The position numbers and the translations under genes are program-made. Below the pieces are notes generated by a model. The model worked only from the letters and a program-made list of their open reading frames with translations. It made no database searches and was not told the origin of the DNA. This document shows, piece after piece, positions 18,648 to 27,006 of a stretch of DNA of 64,000 bases (position 1 is its first letter; the number at the start of each line of letters is the position of its first letter). Source of the DNA: Aeromicrobium duanguangcaii. Its GTDB lineage: Bacteria; Actinomycetota; Actinomycetes; Propionibacteriales; Nocardioidaceae. Location of the stretch: NCBI RefSeq assembly GCF_024508295.1, contig NZ_CP101990.1, positions 1,922,001-1,986,000 on the forward strand. The letters are read 5' to 3'.

Positions 18648-19555
18648 GCCAGTAGATCAGCGTCCTTGAGTGCCGCTCGAATGACCTGGACTTGTTCGTC
18701 CGTCGCGGGAGTGAGCGGCAGTCGCACGCCCGCGTGAGGGATGACGCCGAGTTCGACGAGCGCCGCCTTGACGGCGATCGCACCCTGCGTCTGGCCCATG
18801 ATCGCTGCGATCAGGGGCAGAAGTTCGTTGTCGATCTGGCGCGCACGCACCAGATCACCGGCGTCGACCGCCGCGATGAGGTCCTTGATGGGGCCGGCGG
18901 CGACGTGGCTGACCACGCTGACGACACCGACCGCGCCGAGCGCGAGCCACGGCAGGGCCAGCGCGTCGTCGCCGGCGTACAGCGCCAGGCTCGAGTTGGC
19001 GCGCAGGCGGGCGCCGCGCGCCAGGTCGCCGGAGGCGTCCTTGACGGCGACGACGGTCCGGCGCGACTCCAGCTCGGCGTACGTCGCCTCGCTGATCTCG
19101 ACCGCGGTCCGGCCGAGGATGTCATAGAGCATGATCGGCGTGTCACCCGCCGCGGCCACGACCGCGTCGATGTTGGCGAGGATGCCGGCCTGCGGGGGCT
19201 TGCTGTAGTACGGCGAGACCAGCAGGAGGCCGTGGGCGCCCACGCGGACGGCCTGCTCGGCCAGCTCGACGGTGTGGCGCGTGTCGTTCGTGCCGACGCC
19301 GGCCACGATCGTGGCGCGGTCGCCGACGGCCTCGAGCACGGCGGCCAGCAGCCGGCCGTCCTCCTCGCCGGTCGTGGTGGGCGACTCGCCGGTGGTGCCG
19401 CTGACGACGATGCCGTCGCTGCCGCTCTCGACCAGGTGCTGCGCCAACGCCGCGGCGGCGTCGAGGTCGAGCTCACCGTCAGGAGTGAACGGAGTGGCCA
19501 TCGCGGTGAGGAGACGGCCGAACGGCGCGGCCTCGGTGGCGAGCGGAGACGTCAT
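18644..19555 (-). CDS. dapA: 4-hydroxy-tetrahydrodipicolinate synthase
   Basis: Condenses pyruvate with aspartate semialdehyde, the first committed step to diaminopimelate and lysine. TIM-barrel aldolase of 303 residues: GTTGES at about 53-58, active-site Tyr in MLYDILGRT (about 144) and Schiff-base Lys in VAVKDASGD (about 172). The ATG is six bases downstream of a TAACCT -10 box, in a 49-bp gap shared with a divergent thioesterase gene. It is coupled to rnj; dapB lies about 5 kb away. Confidence 0.97.
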   Translation of the reverse strand: MTSPLATEAAPFGRLLTAMATPFTPDGELDLDAAAALAQHLVESGSDGIVVSGTTGESPTTTGEEDGRLLAAVLEAVGDRATIVAGVGTNDTRHTVELAEQAVRVGAHGLLLVSPYYSKPPQAGILANIDAVVAAAGDTPIMLYDILGRTAVEISEATYAELESRRTVVAVKDASGDLARGARLRANSSLALYAGDDALALPWLALGAVGVVSVVSHVAAGPIKDLIAAVDAGDLVRARQIDNELLPLIAAIMGQTQGAIAVKAALVELGVIPHAGVRLPLTPATDEQVQVIRAALKDADLLA

Positions 19556-19561
19556 GTACCG

Positions 19562-19567
19562 AGGTTA
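19562..19567 (-). promoter_or_regulatory. -10 box for leaderless dapA-rnj
   Basis: TAACCT, six bases before the dapA ATG at 19555. Confidence 0.55.
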
Positions 19568-19592
19568 CCGTCACCGCGGCGAGGCCTTCGGG

Positions 19593-19598
19593 CAGGAT
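19593..19598 (+). promoter_or_regulatory. -10 box for leaderless thioesterase gene
   Basis: CAGGAT, six bases before the GTG at 19605. It is divergent from the dapA -10 box 25 bp away. Confidence 0.45.
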
Positions 19599-19604
19599 GA
19601 GCCG

Positions 19605-20390
19605 GTGACCGACCACTATCCACAGGACATCACCGCGACCCGCGCCGACGACGGCACGTTGAGCCTGGCGGTGACCGATCGCTGGAACACTCCCCTGGGC
19701 AAGCCGAACGGCGGTTGGGTGCTGGCGTCGATGCTCCGCACCGCGATGGACACCACCGACGTGGGCCGTCCCGTCGTCGCCTCGATCACCTACTTCGCGT
19801 CTCCCGAGCCCGGGACCACCGCCACGCTGACCGTGACGCCGGTGAAGATGGGGCGCCGGGTCCAGACCGTCGAGGTCGACCTCGCGCACGGCGACAAGCC
19901 GCTGGCCCGCATGACCGCCAGCTTCGCCGCGGACCACCACGGACTCACCCAGGAGCTCGGCACGCCGCCGCAGCTGCCCTCCCCGGACGGACTGCCCGAT
20001 CCCCGCGACCTGGGCCTGCCCACCGACGGCCTCTTCGGGCGGGTCGAGTTCCGCATGCCCGTCACCCCCGGCTGGGCCGACGGCAAGCCGTCCGGCGACC
20101 CCACCGCCGAGCTGTGGCAGCGACTCGACGGCGGGACTGCCATCGACTGGCCCGCCGTGGCGCTGCTGACCGACACCTCTCCCCCGCCGGTCCTGGAGCT
20201 GGGCCGGCTCGTCTCCATGACGGTGCAGCTGACGGTCCACTTCCACCGGCTGCCCGAGCCCGGCACGTGGGTCGCGTCCCGCTTCACCACCCGCCACATC
20301 GCCGACGGCTTCCACGAGGAGGACGGCGAGCTGTGGGACGAGCAGGGGCGACTGGTGGCCCAGTCGCGCCAGCTCGCGATCCTGCTCTGA
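19605..20390 (+). CDS. Acyl-CoA thioesterase family protein
   Basis: Double-hotdog protein of 261 residues resembling TesB-like/thioesterase-family acyl-CoA hydrolases. The first hotdog contains NGGWVLASMLRTAMD (hydrophobic helix) and SITYFASPEPGTTATLTV; the second contains SMTVQLTVHFHRLPEPGTWV and a C-terminal strand LVAQSRQLAIL. No signal peptide. I chose the GTG at 19605, where homology-like sequence begins and a -10 box ends six bases upstream. It converges on a VOC-family gene with three bases between. Substrate chain length is unknown. Confidence 0.85.
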   Translation: MTDHYPQDITATRADDGTLSLAVTDRWNTPLGKPNGGWVLASMLRTAMDTTDVGRPVVASITYFASPEPGTTATLTVTPVKMGRRVQTVEVDLAHGDKPLARMTASFAADHHGLTQELGTPPQLPSPDGLPDPRDLGLPTDGLFGRVEFRMPVTPGWADGKPSGDPTAELWQRLDGGTAIDWPAVALLTDTSPPPVLELGRLVSMTVQLTVHFHRLPEPGTWVASRFTTRHIADGFHEEDGELWDEQGRLVAQSRQLAILL

Positions 20391-20393
20391 GCG

Positions 20394-20762
20394 TCAGTCC
20401 GAGACGTCGGTGACGCCCTCGTAGAGCCCGACCACGTTGCCGTCGGGGTCCTCGATCACGGCCCACCAACTGGTGTCGGAGATGGACTGACGCTCCATCA
20501 CGACCCGCGCGCCGCGGTCGCGTGCCGTGGCCAGGGTGTCGTCGATGGAGTCCACCTCGACGTACGAGCGCGGCTGCGTGAACCCGGGTGACCGGGGCGC
20601 GAAGCCGCCGCCGCTGATCTCGTTCGGGGCCTGCCACATGGGATAGCCCTCGAAGCCGGGATGCTCCACGAACTTCCAGCCGAAGAGGGCGCCGTAGAAG
20701 TCCTGGGCCCGTCGGTGGTCGGAGGTCGGGATGTCGATGTGGGTGATGTCGCCGTGTGCCAT
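20394..20762 (-). CDS. VOC (glyoxalase/bleomycin-resistance) family protein
   Basis: Single vicinal-oxygen-chelate domain protein of 122 residues. Metal-site candidates are His in ITHIDIPTSD and Glu near the C-terminus in NVVGLYEG. DHRRAQDFYGALFGWKF and WAVIEDPDGNVVGLYEG are classic VOC blocks. An AGGAG ribosome site precedes the ATG. It lies 57 bp downstream of folA in the same direction with a palindrome in the gap. Substrate unknown. Confidence 0.9.
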   Translation of the reverse strand: MAHGDITHIDIPTSDHRRAQDFYGALFGWKFVEHPGFEGYPMWQAPNEISGGGFAPRSPGFTQPRSYVEVDSIDDTLATARDRGARVVMERQSISDTSWWAVIEDPDGNVVGLYEGVTDVSD

Positions 20763-20781
20763 GGGTCACTCCTGTCCTGTC

Positions 20782-20794
20782 CCGACAGTGTCGG
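20782..20794. promoter_or_regulatory. 13-bp palindrome between folA and the VOC gene
   Basis: CCGACAGTGTCGG, itself flanked by TGTCCC/GGGACA. Could be an operator for the VOC gene or a weak terminator for thyA-folA. Confidence 0.35.
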
Positions 20795-20819
20795 CCCGGG
20801 ACACCGGGCAGGACAAGGG

Positions 20820-21308
20820 TCAGCGGCGCACGTACGTGGCGATCTCGTAGTCGGGTGTGCCGGCGTGGGCCTCGCGCTCCGTCTCGCGCCAGACCTCGGG
20901 ATCGACCGGACCGAAAAAGGCGTCGCCCTCGGGGCTGAGGGGGACGTGGGTGACCACCAGCTCGTCGACGAGGCCGCGCTCGAGCGCCTCGTCGTAGACC
21001 GTCGCGCCGCCGACGAGGAAGACCCGCTCGTCGATCTCGGCGGCCCGCGTCAGCGCCGTGTCGAGGTCGGCCGCCACGATCACCGCGGGATCGCCCGGAT
21101 CCCAGTCGCCGCGCCGCGTCAGCACGATGGAGGTGCGTCCGGGCAGCGGACGGCCGATGGCCTCGTACGTGGCCCGGCCCATCACCATGGGGTGGCCCCA
21201 GGTGATCTCCTTGAACTGGCGCATGTCACCGGTGCGGGGCCAGGGCATGCCGCCGTCGCGGCCGATGACCCCGTTCTCGCCGACGGCCACCACGATCGTG
21301 ACGCCCAT
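20820..21308 (-). CDS. folA: Dihydrofolate reductase
   Basis: NADPH-dependent reduction of dihydrofolate to tetrahydrofolate. The 162 residues contain VAVGENGVIGRDGGMPWP (substrate/cofactor loop), the helix DMRQFKEITWGHPMVMGRATYEAIGRPLPGR, and VFLVGGATVYDEAL. The ATG overlaps the thyA stop (TGATG), so it is coupled to thymidylate synthase, whose product dihydrofolate it recycles. The length is standard for a monofunctional bacterial enzyme. Confidence 0.97.
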   Translation of the reverse strand: MGVTIVVAVGENGVIGRDGGMPWPRTGDMRQFKEITWGHPMVMGRATYEAIGRPLPGRTSIVLTRRGDWDPGDPAVIVAADLDTALTRAAEIDERVFLVGGATVYDEALERGLVDELVVTHVPLSPEGDAFFGPVDPEVWRETEREAHAGTPDYEIATYVRR

Positions 21309-22102
21309 CAGACGGCGATCGGCGCCTTGATGGCGGGATGGGAGCGGTAGTCCTCGACCGAGATCGAGTCGAGCGTGAACCCGTCGATGTCGGTGACCGC
21401 CGGGTCGAGCCGCAGCGTCGGCAGCGGGAGCGGGTCGCGGGTCAGCTGCTCGCGCGCCTGGTCGAGGTGGTTGACGTACAGGTGGCAGTCGCCGCCGGTC
21501 CAGATGAACTCTCCCGGCTCGAGGCCCGTCACCTGGGCGACCATGTGCGTCAGCAGCGCGTAGGAGGCGATGTTGAACGGCACGCCCAGGAACACGTCGG
21601 CGGAGCGCTGGTAGAGCTGGCAGCTGAGCTTGCCGTCCGCCACGTAGAACTGGAAGAACGCGTGGCACGGAGCCAGGGCCATCGCGTCGAGGTCGGCCAC
21701 GTTCCAGGCGCTGACGATGTGACGACGGGAGTTCGGGTCGGCCTTGATCGCCTCGATGACGCCGCGGAGCTGGTCGATGTGCTCGCCGCCGGGCGTCGGC
21801 CAGGAGCGCCACTGGTAGCCGTAGATGGGGCCGAGGTCGCCGTTGTCGTCGGCCCACTCGTCCCAGATCGTGACGCCGTTGTCGCGCAGGTACTGCGTGT
21901 TGGTGTCGCCGGCGATGAACCACAGCAGCTCGGCGACGACGCTCTTGAGGTGGACCTTCTTGGTCGTGACGACCGGGAAGCCCTCGGCCAGGTCGAACCG
22001 CATCTGGTGCCCGAAGACGCTGCGCGTTCCGGTGCCCGTGCGGTCGCCCTTGGCGACCCCCTCGTCGAGGATGCGGCGGACGAGATCGAGGTAGGCCTGC
22101 AT
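21308..22102 (-). CDS. thyA: Thymidylate synthase (ThyA)
   Basis: Methylates dUMP to dTMP with methylenetetrahydrofolate. The 264 residues carry the catalytic Cys in [12 protein letters not shown] (about 146), the phosphate-binding arginines in [17 protein letters not shown], and [15 protein letters not shown]. The ATG lies six bases downstream of a TAGTCT -10 box. First gene of thyA-folA, an order shared with Mycobacterium. Confidence 0.98.
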   Translation of the reverse strand: MQAYLDLVRRILDEGVAKGDRTGTGTRSVFGHQMRFDLAEGFPVVTTKKVHLKSVVAELLWFIAGDTNTQYLRDNGVTIWDEWADDNGDLGPIYGYQWRSWPTPGGEHIDQLRGVIEAIKADPNSRRHIVSAWNVADLDAMALAPCHAFFQFYVADGKLSCQLYQRSADVFLGVPFNIASYALLTHMVAQVTGLEPGEFIWTGGDCHLYVNHLDQAREQLTRDPLPLPTLRLDPAVTDIDGFTLDSISVEDYRSHPAIKAPIAV

Positions 22103-22108
22103 GTCCGC

Positions 22109-22114
22109 AGACTA
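22109..22114 (-). promoter_or_regulatory. -10 box for leaderless thyA-folA
   Basis: TAGTCT, six bases before the thyA ATG at 22102. Confidence 0.55.
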
Positions 22115-22149
22115 GCAACGCGGGCGAACGGCGACGGGCAGTGACGTGA

Positions 22150-22155
22150 GATACT
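22150..22155 (+). promoter_or_regulatory. -10 box for the 22163 membrane-protein operon
   Basis: GATACT, seven bases before the GTG at 22163. Confidence 0.45.
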
Positions 22156-22162
22156 GACCGGC

Positions 22163-22651
22163 GTGACGGAACCCACGGCCCCCACCCCCACGGACGTGAA
22201 GCGATTCGTCGCCCTCCAGCTCGCGGTCACCGTCGTCTTCGCGGTCTTTGTCGTCCTGGCGTTCGGCCGTGACGGCGAGCCGGGAGCCCGCTGGTGGGCC
22301 GCGCTGGCGCTGCTCGCGCTGGTGTTCGTCGCCGGCGCCGTGGTCTCGCGCTGGTGGTCCGAGCCGCAGAGCCTGCCCGCCGACGATCCCACGCCGAACC
22401 AGACCGCGATGCGACGGCTGGCCTCGCACATCGCCCGGGCCTTCATGGTCCTCGAGATCCCGCTGGTCGTGTGCGCGGTGCTCGGCGTGAGCGGCCTCAT
22501 CGGCGGACTCGTCATGGCCGCGGCCGTCGTGCCCGCGCTCGCCGCCCTGGCGTTCGGGACGTGGCCCACGCGGCGCAACGTCGATCGGTTCGCCGACGCC
22601 CTGGAGCGCCACGGCGCCGACTCCGGCCTGCGTCAGGCCTTCGGCCGATGA
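22163..22651 (+). CDS. Unknown four-helix membrane protein
   Basis: Hypothetical protein of 162 residues that I do not recognise. Four hydrophobic segments are visible, at about 14-35, 42-62, 95-112 and 113-137, separated by a soluble loop with Pro/Asp (about 70-85). A charged C-terminal tail contains NVDRFADALERHG. The GTG start has a -10 box seven bases upstream and no ribosome site. Its stop overlaps the next gene by four bases (ATGA), heading a coupled unit with a GNAT protein and azlCD. Confidence 0.75.
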   Translation: MTEPTAPTPTDVKRFVALQLAVTVVFAVFVVLAFGRDGEPGARWWAALALLALVFVAGAVVSRWWSEPQSLPADDPTPNQTAMRRLASHIARAFMVLEIPLVVCAVLGVSGLIGGLVMAAAVVPALAALAFGTWPTRRNVDRFADALERHGADSGLRQAFGR

Positions 22652-23178
22652 GCGCCGACGTCTCCGTCCGGCTGGCCTGGCCCGACGACGGCGCCCCGAT
22701 CGCCGCGGTGCAGCGCGCGCACTGGCTGCGCAGCTACGGCGACGACGTGGACCCGGCCGAGCTCGAGGCGCTCGACGAGTCGGTGATGGCGGCCCGCTGG
22801 ACCCAGCTGATCAGCGCGCCGCGTGATGCCCGGATGCGCACCCTGGTGGCCCTCGAGCGCGCCACCCTGCGCGGCTTCGCGCTGGTCCACCCGTGCCACG
22901 ACCCGGACGCCGACCAGGTCCGAGACGCCGAGATCGGCGAGTTCGTCGTCGACGCCGACCACCGGAGCCTGGGTCACGGGTCGCGCCTGCTGCACGCCTG
23001 CGTCGACACCGCCCGCGCCGACAGCTTCGAGCGGGCCGTGTGGTGGGTCTCCCCCGCCGACGACGGGCTCCGCGCCTGGCTGAAGGAGTCCGGCTGGGAG
23101 CCCGACGGCGCCCACCGCGAGTTCGCCGGGGCGAACGGGCCGGTCAAGCAGATTCGCCTCCACACCGCATTGACGTGA
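22648..23178 (+). CDS. GNAT family N-acetyltransferase
   Basis: Acyltransferase-like protein of 176 residues. The acetyl-CoA-binding region is in EIGEFVVDADHRSLGHGSRLLHACVDTA (about 92-119), with a following strand and helix ending in LKESGWEPDGAHREF. The N-terminal SVRLAWPDDGAPIAAVQRAHW is typical GNAT alpha1. It overlaps both neighbours (ATGA with the membrane protein, GTGA with azlC), so it belongs to this four-gene unit. Acceptor unknown. Confidence 0.87.
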   Translation: MSADVSVRLAWPDDGAPIAAVQRAHWLRSYGDDVDPAELEALDESVMAARWTQLISAPRDARMRTLVALERATLRGFALVHPCHDPDADQVRDAEIGEFVVDADHRSLGHGSRLLHACVDTARADSFERAVWWVSPADDGLRAWLKESGWEPDGAHREFAGANGPVKQIRLHTALT

Positions 23179-23867
23179 GCGAGCCCACCAGCGACCGGAC
23201 CGTCATCGCGGACTCCCTCGGGGTGGGTGTGGGAGTCGGGCTGTACGGCGTCAGCTTCGGGGCGCTGGCCACCACCAGCGGCCTCTCGGTGCTGCAGGCG
23301 TGCGCGCTGTCGCTGCTCGCGTTCACGGGCGCGTCGCAGTTCGCGTTCCTCGGCGTCGTCGCGGCGGGCGGCGCTCCCGCGACGGGCGCCCTGACGGCCG
23401 TCCTGCTCGGCGTCCGCAACACGTTCTACGGCATCACCCTGGCGCCGGTCCTCAAGGTCAGGGGCCTGCGCCGGTGGGCGACGGCGCACGTCGTGATCGA
23501 CGAGTCGACGGCGATGTCGGTCGTGCGGGCCGACCCGCGCCAGGCGCGGCTCGGCTTCTACTGGACCGGGCTGACCATCTTCGCGATCTGGAACCTGACG
23601 ACCCTCCTGGGGGCGCTCGCCGGCGAGCGGATCGGCGATCCCCGCACGATCGGCCTGGACGCCGCCGTGGCGGCCGCCTTCCTGGGTCTGCTGTGGCCGC
23701 GACTGGACTCGCCGGCGTCGCGACTGCTCGCGCTGCTGGCGGCCGCGGTGGCCCTCGGACTCGTCCCGCTCACCCCGGCCGGAGCGCCCATCATCATCGG
23801 CGGCATCGTCGCGGTGCTCGTGGGCCTGCGCTTCGTCCCCTCGACACCGAGGAGCGACGATGAGTGA
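23175..23867 (+). CDS. azlC: AzlC family branched-chain amino acid exporter, large subunit
   Basis: Large subunit of an AzlCD-type exporter for branched-chain amino acids (BrnF in Corynebacterium). The 230 residues carry about six to seven hydrophobic segments with the AzlC blocks GVSFGALATTSGLSVLQA, SLLAFTGASQFAFLGVVAAGG and LLGVRNTFYGITLAP. The GTG start overlaps the preceding stop (GTGA). azlD follows with an 8-bp overlap, as expected for a two-subunit transporter. Confidence 0.94.
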   Translation: MSEPTSDRTVIADSLGVGVGVGLYGVSFGALATTSGLSVLQACALSLLAFTGASQFAFLGVVAAGGAPATGALTAVLLGVRNTFYGITLAPVLKVRGLRRWATAHVVIDESTAMSVVRADPRQARLGFYWTGLTIFAIWNLTTLLGALAGERIGDPRTIGLDAAVAAAFLGLLWPRLDSPASRLLALLAAAVALGLVPLTPAGAPIIIGGIVAVLVGLRFVPSTPRSDDE

Positions 23868-24171
23868 GCTCTGGTGGGGCGTGCTGATGGTCGCCATCGG
23901 CTGCTACGGCCTCAAGCTGCTCGGCCTGTCCGTCCCGGAGCGGGTGCTGGAGCACCCGCTGACCGTCCGGGCGGCCGCCTTCATCCCGGTGGGCCTGCTG
24001 GCCGCCCTGGTGGTCGTCCAGGGCTTCACGGACGGGTCGCGCGTGGTCGTGGACGCCCGGCTGGCCGGACTGGTCGTCGCGGCCGTCCTGCTGTGGCGCA
24101 AGGTGCCGTTCCTGCCGATGCTCATCGCCGCGGCCGCGACCGCGGCGCTGGTCCGCGCCCTCGGCGGCTGA
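23860..24171 (+). CDS. azlD: AzlD family branched-chain amino acid exporter, small subunit
   Basis: Small membrane subunit of 103 residues pairing with AzlC (BrnE-like). It has three to four hydrophobic helices with the family block PLTVRAAAFIPVGLLAALVV and WRKVPFLPMLIAAAATAALVR. The start lies inside the end of azlC. Its stop is three bases from the convergent dapB stop. Confidence 0.92.
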   Translation: MSELWWGVLMVAIGCYGLKLLGLSVPERVLEHPLTVRAAAFIPVGLLAALVVVQGFTDGSRVVVDARLAGLVVAAVLLWRKVPFLPMLIAAAATAALVRALGG

Positions 24172-24174
24172 GCC

Positions 24175-24921
24175 TCAGTCCAGGCCCAGGACCTCGTCGA
24201 GGCCGACGGTCACCCCGGGGTGGGCGGGGATCCACCGCAGCGCCGCGACGACGCCGGGCATGAACGACTCCCGACTGGACGAGTCGTGCCGGATGCTGAA
24301 GATCTCGCCCGGATCGCCCAGCACGACCTCCTGTGAGGCGATGAACCCACGAGCGCGCACGGCGTGCACGGGGATGCCCGAGACCTTCGCGCCACGGGCG
24401 CCGTCCGGGTCGGTCGTGGTGGCGTCGGGCAGCTCGGCGGAGCCAGCCTCACGCCGCGCCTCGGCGATGACCTCGGCGGTGCGGACGGCGGTGCCCGAGG
24501 GCGCGTCGACCTTGTCCGGGTGATGCATCTCGATGACCTCGACGGACTCGAAGAACGGCGCCGCCACGGCGGCGAACCGCATCATCAGCACGGCGCCGAT
24601 CGAGAAGTTGGGCACGACGATCGCGCCGACGCCGTCGTGGGCGGCGACGATCTCGCGCAGCTGGGCGACCTTGTCGTCACCGAAGCCCGAGGTGCCGATC
24701 ACGACGTGGATGCCCCGCTCGAGGCACCAGCGAGCCTGGTCGAAGGCGACGTCCGGCGTGGTGAACACCAGCGCCGCCTCGGCGCCCGCCTCCTCAGCGG
24801 TGGACAGGTCGTCCCCCACGTCGATCCGCGCGACGAGCTCGAGCCCGTCCGCCGCCTCGATCGCCTCCGCGGAGGTCGAACCCATCCGGCCCTTCGCACC
24901 CAGCACCGCCACGCGTGTCAT
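24175..24921 (-). CDS. dapB: 4-hydroxy-tetrahydrodipicolinate reductase
   Basis: NAD(P)H-dependent second step of the diaminopimelate pathway after DapA. The 248 residues show the nucleotide-binding GAKGRMG at about 8-14 and the catalytic block EMHHPDKVDAPSGTA at about 131-145, with His-His and Lys. The ATG is seven bases downstream of a TAGCAT -10 box. It is separated from dapA by about 5 kb and converges on azlD. Confidence 0.97.
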   Translation of the reverse strand: MTRVAVLGAKGRMGSTSAEAIEAADGLELVARIDVGDDLSTAEEAGAEAALVFTTPDVAFDQARWCLERGIHVVIGTSGFGDDKVAQLREIVAAHDGVGAIVVPNFSIGAVLMMRFAAVAAPFFESVEVIEMHHPDKVDAPSGTAVRTAEVIAEARREAGSAELPDATTTDPDGARGAKVSGIPVHAVRARGFIASQEVVLGDPGEIFSIRHDSSSRESFMPGVVAALRWIPAHPGVTVGLDEVLGLD

Positions 24922-24928
24922 GCGTCCG

Positions 24929-24934
24929 ATGCTA
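24929..24934 (-). promoter_or_regulatory. -10 box for leaderless dapB
   Basis: TAGCAT, seven bases before the ATG at 24921. It overlaps the end of msiK (stop at 24932-24934). Confidence 0.45.
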
Positions 24935-26005
24935 TCGACCCAGTCGCTCGCCGCTGACGGGGTCGAAGTGGTGGACCGCGTCGGGGTCGATCACGGCCAG
25001 GTGCGTGGACGTGCCCTTGACCGGGGGCCGGCGCCAGTCGGCGCGCGACACCACCGGCGTCGTGACGCCGTCGGCGCGGCCGTAGAGGTACGCGTCCGAG
25101 CCCAGCTCCTCGACGACGTCGACCGTGATCGGGAGCCCTTCCTCGGACGGCTCCAGGTTCTCGGGGCGCACGCCCACCACCACCGTCGAGCCGCTCGCCT
25201 CGAGCAGCGCCGATCGCGGCACCGGAAGCACGGTCGTGCCGAACGCGACGCCGCCGTCGATCACGGGCAGCTCGAGCAGGTTCATCGCCGGCGAGCCCAT
25301 GAAGCCGGCGACGAACAGGTTCACCGGCCGGTCGTAGAGCTCGCGCGGCGCGGCCACCTGCTGCAGGACGCCGTCCTTGAGCACCGCGACGCGGTCACCC
25401 ATGGTCATGGCCTCGACCTGGTCGTGCGTGACGTAGACCGTCGTGGTCCCCAACCGCCGCTGCAGCGCCGCGACCTGGGTGCGGGTCTGGACCCGCAGCT
25501 TGGCGTCGAGGTTCGACAGCGGCTCGTCCATGCAGAAGACCCGTGGCGAGCGGACGATCGCCCGCCCCATGGCGACCCGCTGGCGCTGACCGCCCGAGAG
25601 CGCCTTGGGCTTGCGATCGAGGAACTCGGTCAGGCCCAGCAGATCGGCTGCCTCCGCCACGCGCTGCTTGATGTCCGCCTTGGACACCTTCGCGATCCGC
25701 AGGGCGAAGCCCATGTTCTCGCCGACGGTCATGTGCGGGTAGAGCGCGTAGTTCTGGAACACCATCGCGATGTCCCGATCCTTCGGCGGCATCCGCGTGA
25801 CGTCTCGGTCGCCGATGTGGATGCTCCCGTCGTCGACGTCCTCCAGCCCGGCCAGCATCCGCAACGTCGTGGACTTGCCGCAGCCCGACGGCCCGACGAG
25901 GACGAGGAACTCCCCGTCCACGACCTCGAGGTCGATGTGATCGACCGCCGGTCGCTCCTGGCCCGGGTAGACCCGGGTCGCTCCCTCGAAGACCACAGCA
26001 CTCAT
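24932..26005 (-). CDS. msiK: Sugar ABC transporter ATPase, MsiK/UgpC type
   Basis: ATPase energising a CUT1-class sugar importer. The 357 residues show Walker A GPSGCGKST at about 38-46, LSGGQRQRV from 136, Walker B VFCMDEP ending at about 162, and a C-terminal OB/TOBE regulatory region (about 240-357, with VVVGVRPENLEPSEEG). The ATG at 26005 overlaps the cebR stop (ATGA), so it is the last gene of the ceb operon. In Streptomyces, MsiK is unlinked and serves several importers; here it is in cis with CebEFG. Confidence 0.92.
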   Translation of the reverse strand: MSAVVFEGATRVYPGQERPAVDHIDLEVVDGEFLVLVGPSGCGKSTTLRMLAGLEDVDDGSIHIGDRDVTRMPPKDRDIAMVFQNYALYPHMTVGENMGFALRIAKVSKADIKQRVAEAADLLGLTEFLDRKPKALSGGQRQRVAMGRAIVRSPRVFCMDEPLSNLDAKLRVQTRTQVAALQRRLGTTTVYVTHDQVEAMTMGDRVAVLKDGVLQQVAAPRELYDRPVNLFVAGFMGSPAMNLLELPVIDGGVAFGTTVLPVPRSALLEASGSTVVVGVRPENLEPSEEGLPITVDVVEELGSDAYLYGRADGVTTPVVSRADWRRPPVKGTSTHLAVIDPDAVHHFDPVSGERLGR

Positions 26006-27006
26006 GACGACTCCCCACATTGCAGTTCGGTGGACAAGATGACCGAGGTCGGCTCGGCGTCCGGATCCTCGATCCGGCGCGCGAGCACGTCGACGAGCGT
26101 CGCGCCGAGCTCGGCCAGGGGCTGGTGGACCGTGGTCAGGGCGGGCGTGGACGCGGCCGCCGCCGCCGATCCGTCGAAGCCGACCAGGGCGACGTCCTGC
26201 GGGACGTCGAGGCCGCGGCGCGTGAGCTCGCGCAGGGCGCCGAGGGCCATCACGTCGTTCGCGGCGAAGATCGCGTCGAGGTCGGGACGCCGGTCGAGCA
26301 GGGCCGCGGCGCCGTTCGCGCCACTGGCCTCGCTGAAGTCCCCGGTCTCGACCAGCTGAGGGTCGAACGCCAGGCCGGCGGCGTCCAGGGCCTCGAGGTA
26401 GCCGGCCAGGCGGTCGCGGCCGGACGCCATGTCCTGCGGGCCGGTGATGCAGGCGATCCGACGACGACCACGCTCGGCGAGGTGGTCGACGGCCCGCCGT
26501 GCGCCACCGAGGTTGTCGACGTCGACGAAGCAGGCGCGCGGGTCGTTCGGCCGGCCCACGTAGACGACGGGAAGGTCGGGCCCCTGGGGCAGGCTGAGCG
26601 CGTCGTGCAGCGAGACGACCATGACGCCGTCGACGTGCTGCGGCGTCAGGAACTGGCCGAGCCGGGACAGGTGCGACTCGTCCGGGACCATCGACAGCAC
26701 CAGCCGGCGCGACGTCTCGTCGACGGCCCGCGAGATGCCGCGGACCAGACCGGCGAAGAACGGCTCGGCGAAGACGCGCTCCTCGTCCTCGGCGATGACG
26801 AGGGCGACGGTGTCGGTGCGGCGGGTCTTGAGCGAGCGCGCCGCCTGGTTGGGCACGTAGCCCAGCTCGCGCACGGCCTGCTCGACCGCCTCACGGGTGC
26901 GCGGCGAGACGTGGTCCGAGCCGTTGACGACCCGCGACGCCGTGCCGCGGCCGACTCCGGCGAGCCGGGCCACCTCCTCCAGCGTGGGCTGGCGAATCTC
27001 CGTCAT
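26002..27006 (-). CDS. cebR: LacI family repressor, CebR-like
   Basis: Transcriptional repressor of 334 residues with an N-terminal LacI HTH (TLEEVARLAGVGRGTASRVVNG, about 8-29) and a periplasmic-binding-protein-type effector domain. The hinge helix is RTREAVEQAVRELGY. It sits inside the cellobiose operon (overlapping bglC and msiK by ATGA). Perfect 14-bp CebR-type operators flank the cebE promoter, so cello-oligosaccharide-responsive repression and autoregulation are expected. No other regulator is linked. Confidence 0.9.
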   Translation of the reverse strand: MTEIRQPTLEEVARLAGVGRGTASRVVNGSDHVSPRTREAVEQAVRELGYVPNQAARSLKTRRTDTVALVIAEDEERVFAEPFFAGLVRGISRAVDETSRRLVLSMVPDESHLSRLGQFLTPQHVDGVMVVSLHDALSLPQGPDLPVVYVGRPNDPRACFVDVDNLGGARRAVDHLAERGRRRIACITGPQDMASGRDRLAGYLEALDAAGLAFDPQLVETGDFSEASGANGAAALLDRRPDLDAIFAANDVMALGALRELTRRGLDVPQDVALVGFDGSAAAAASTPALTTVHQPLAELGATLVDVLARRIEDPDAEPTSVILSTELQCGESS

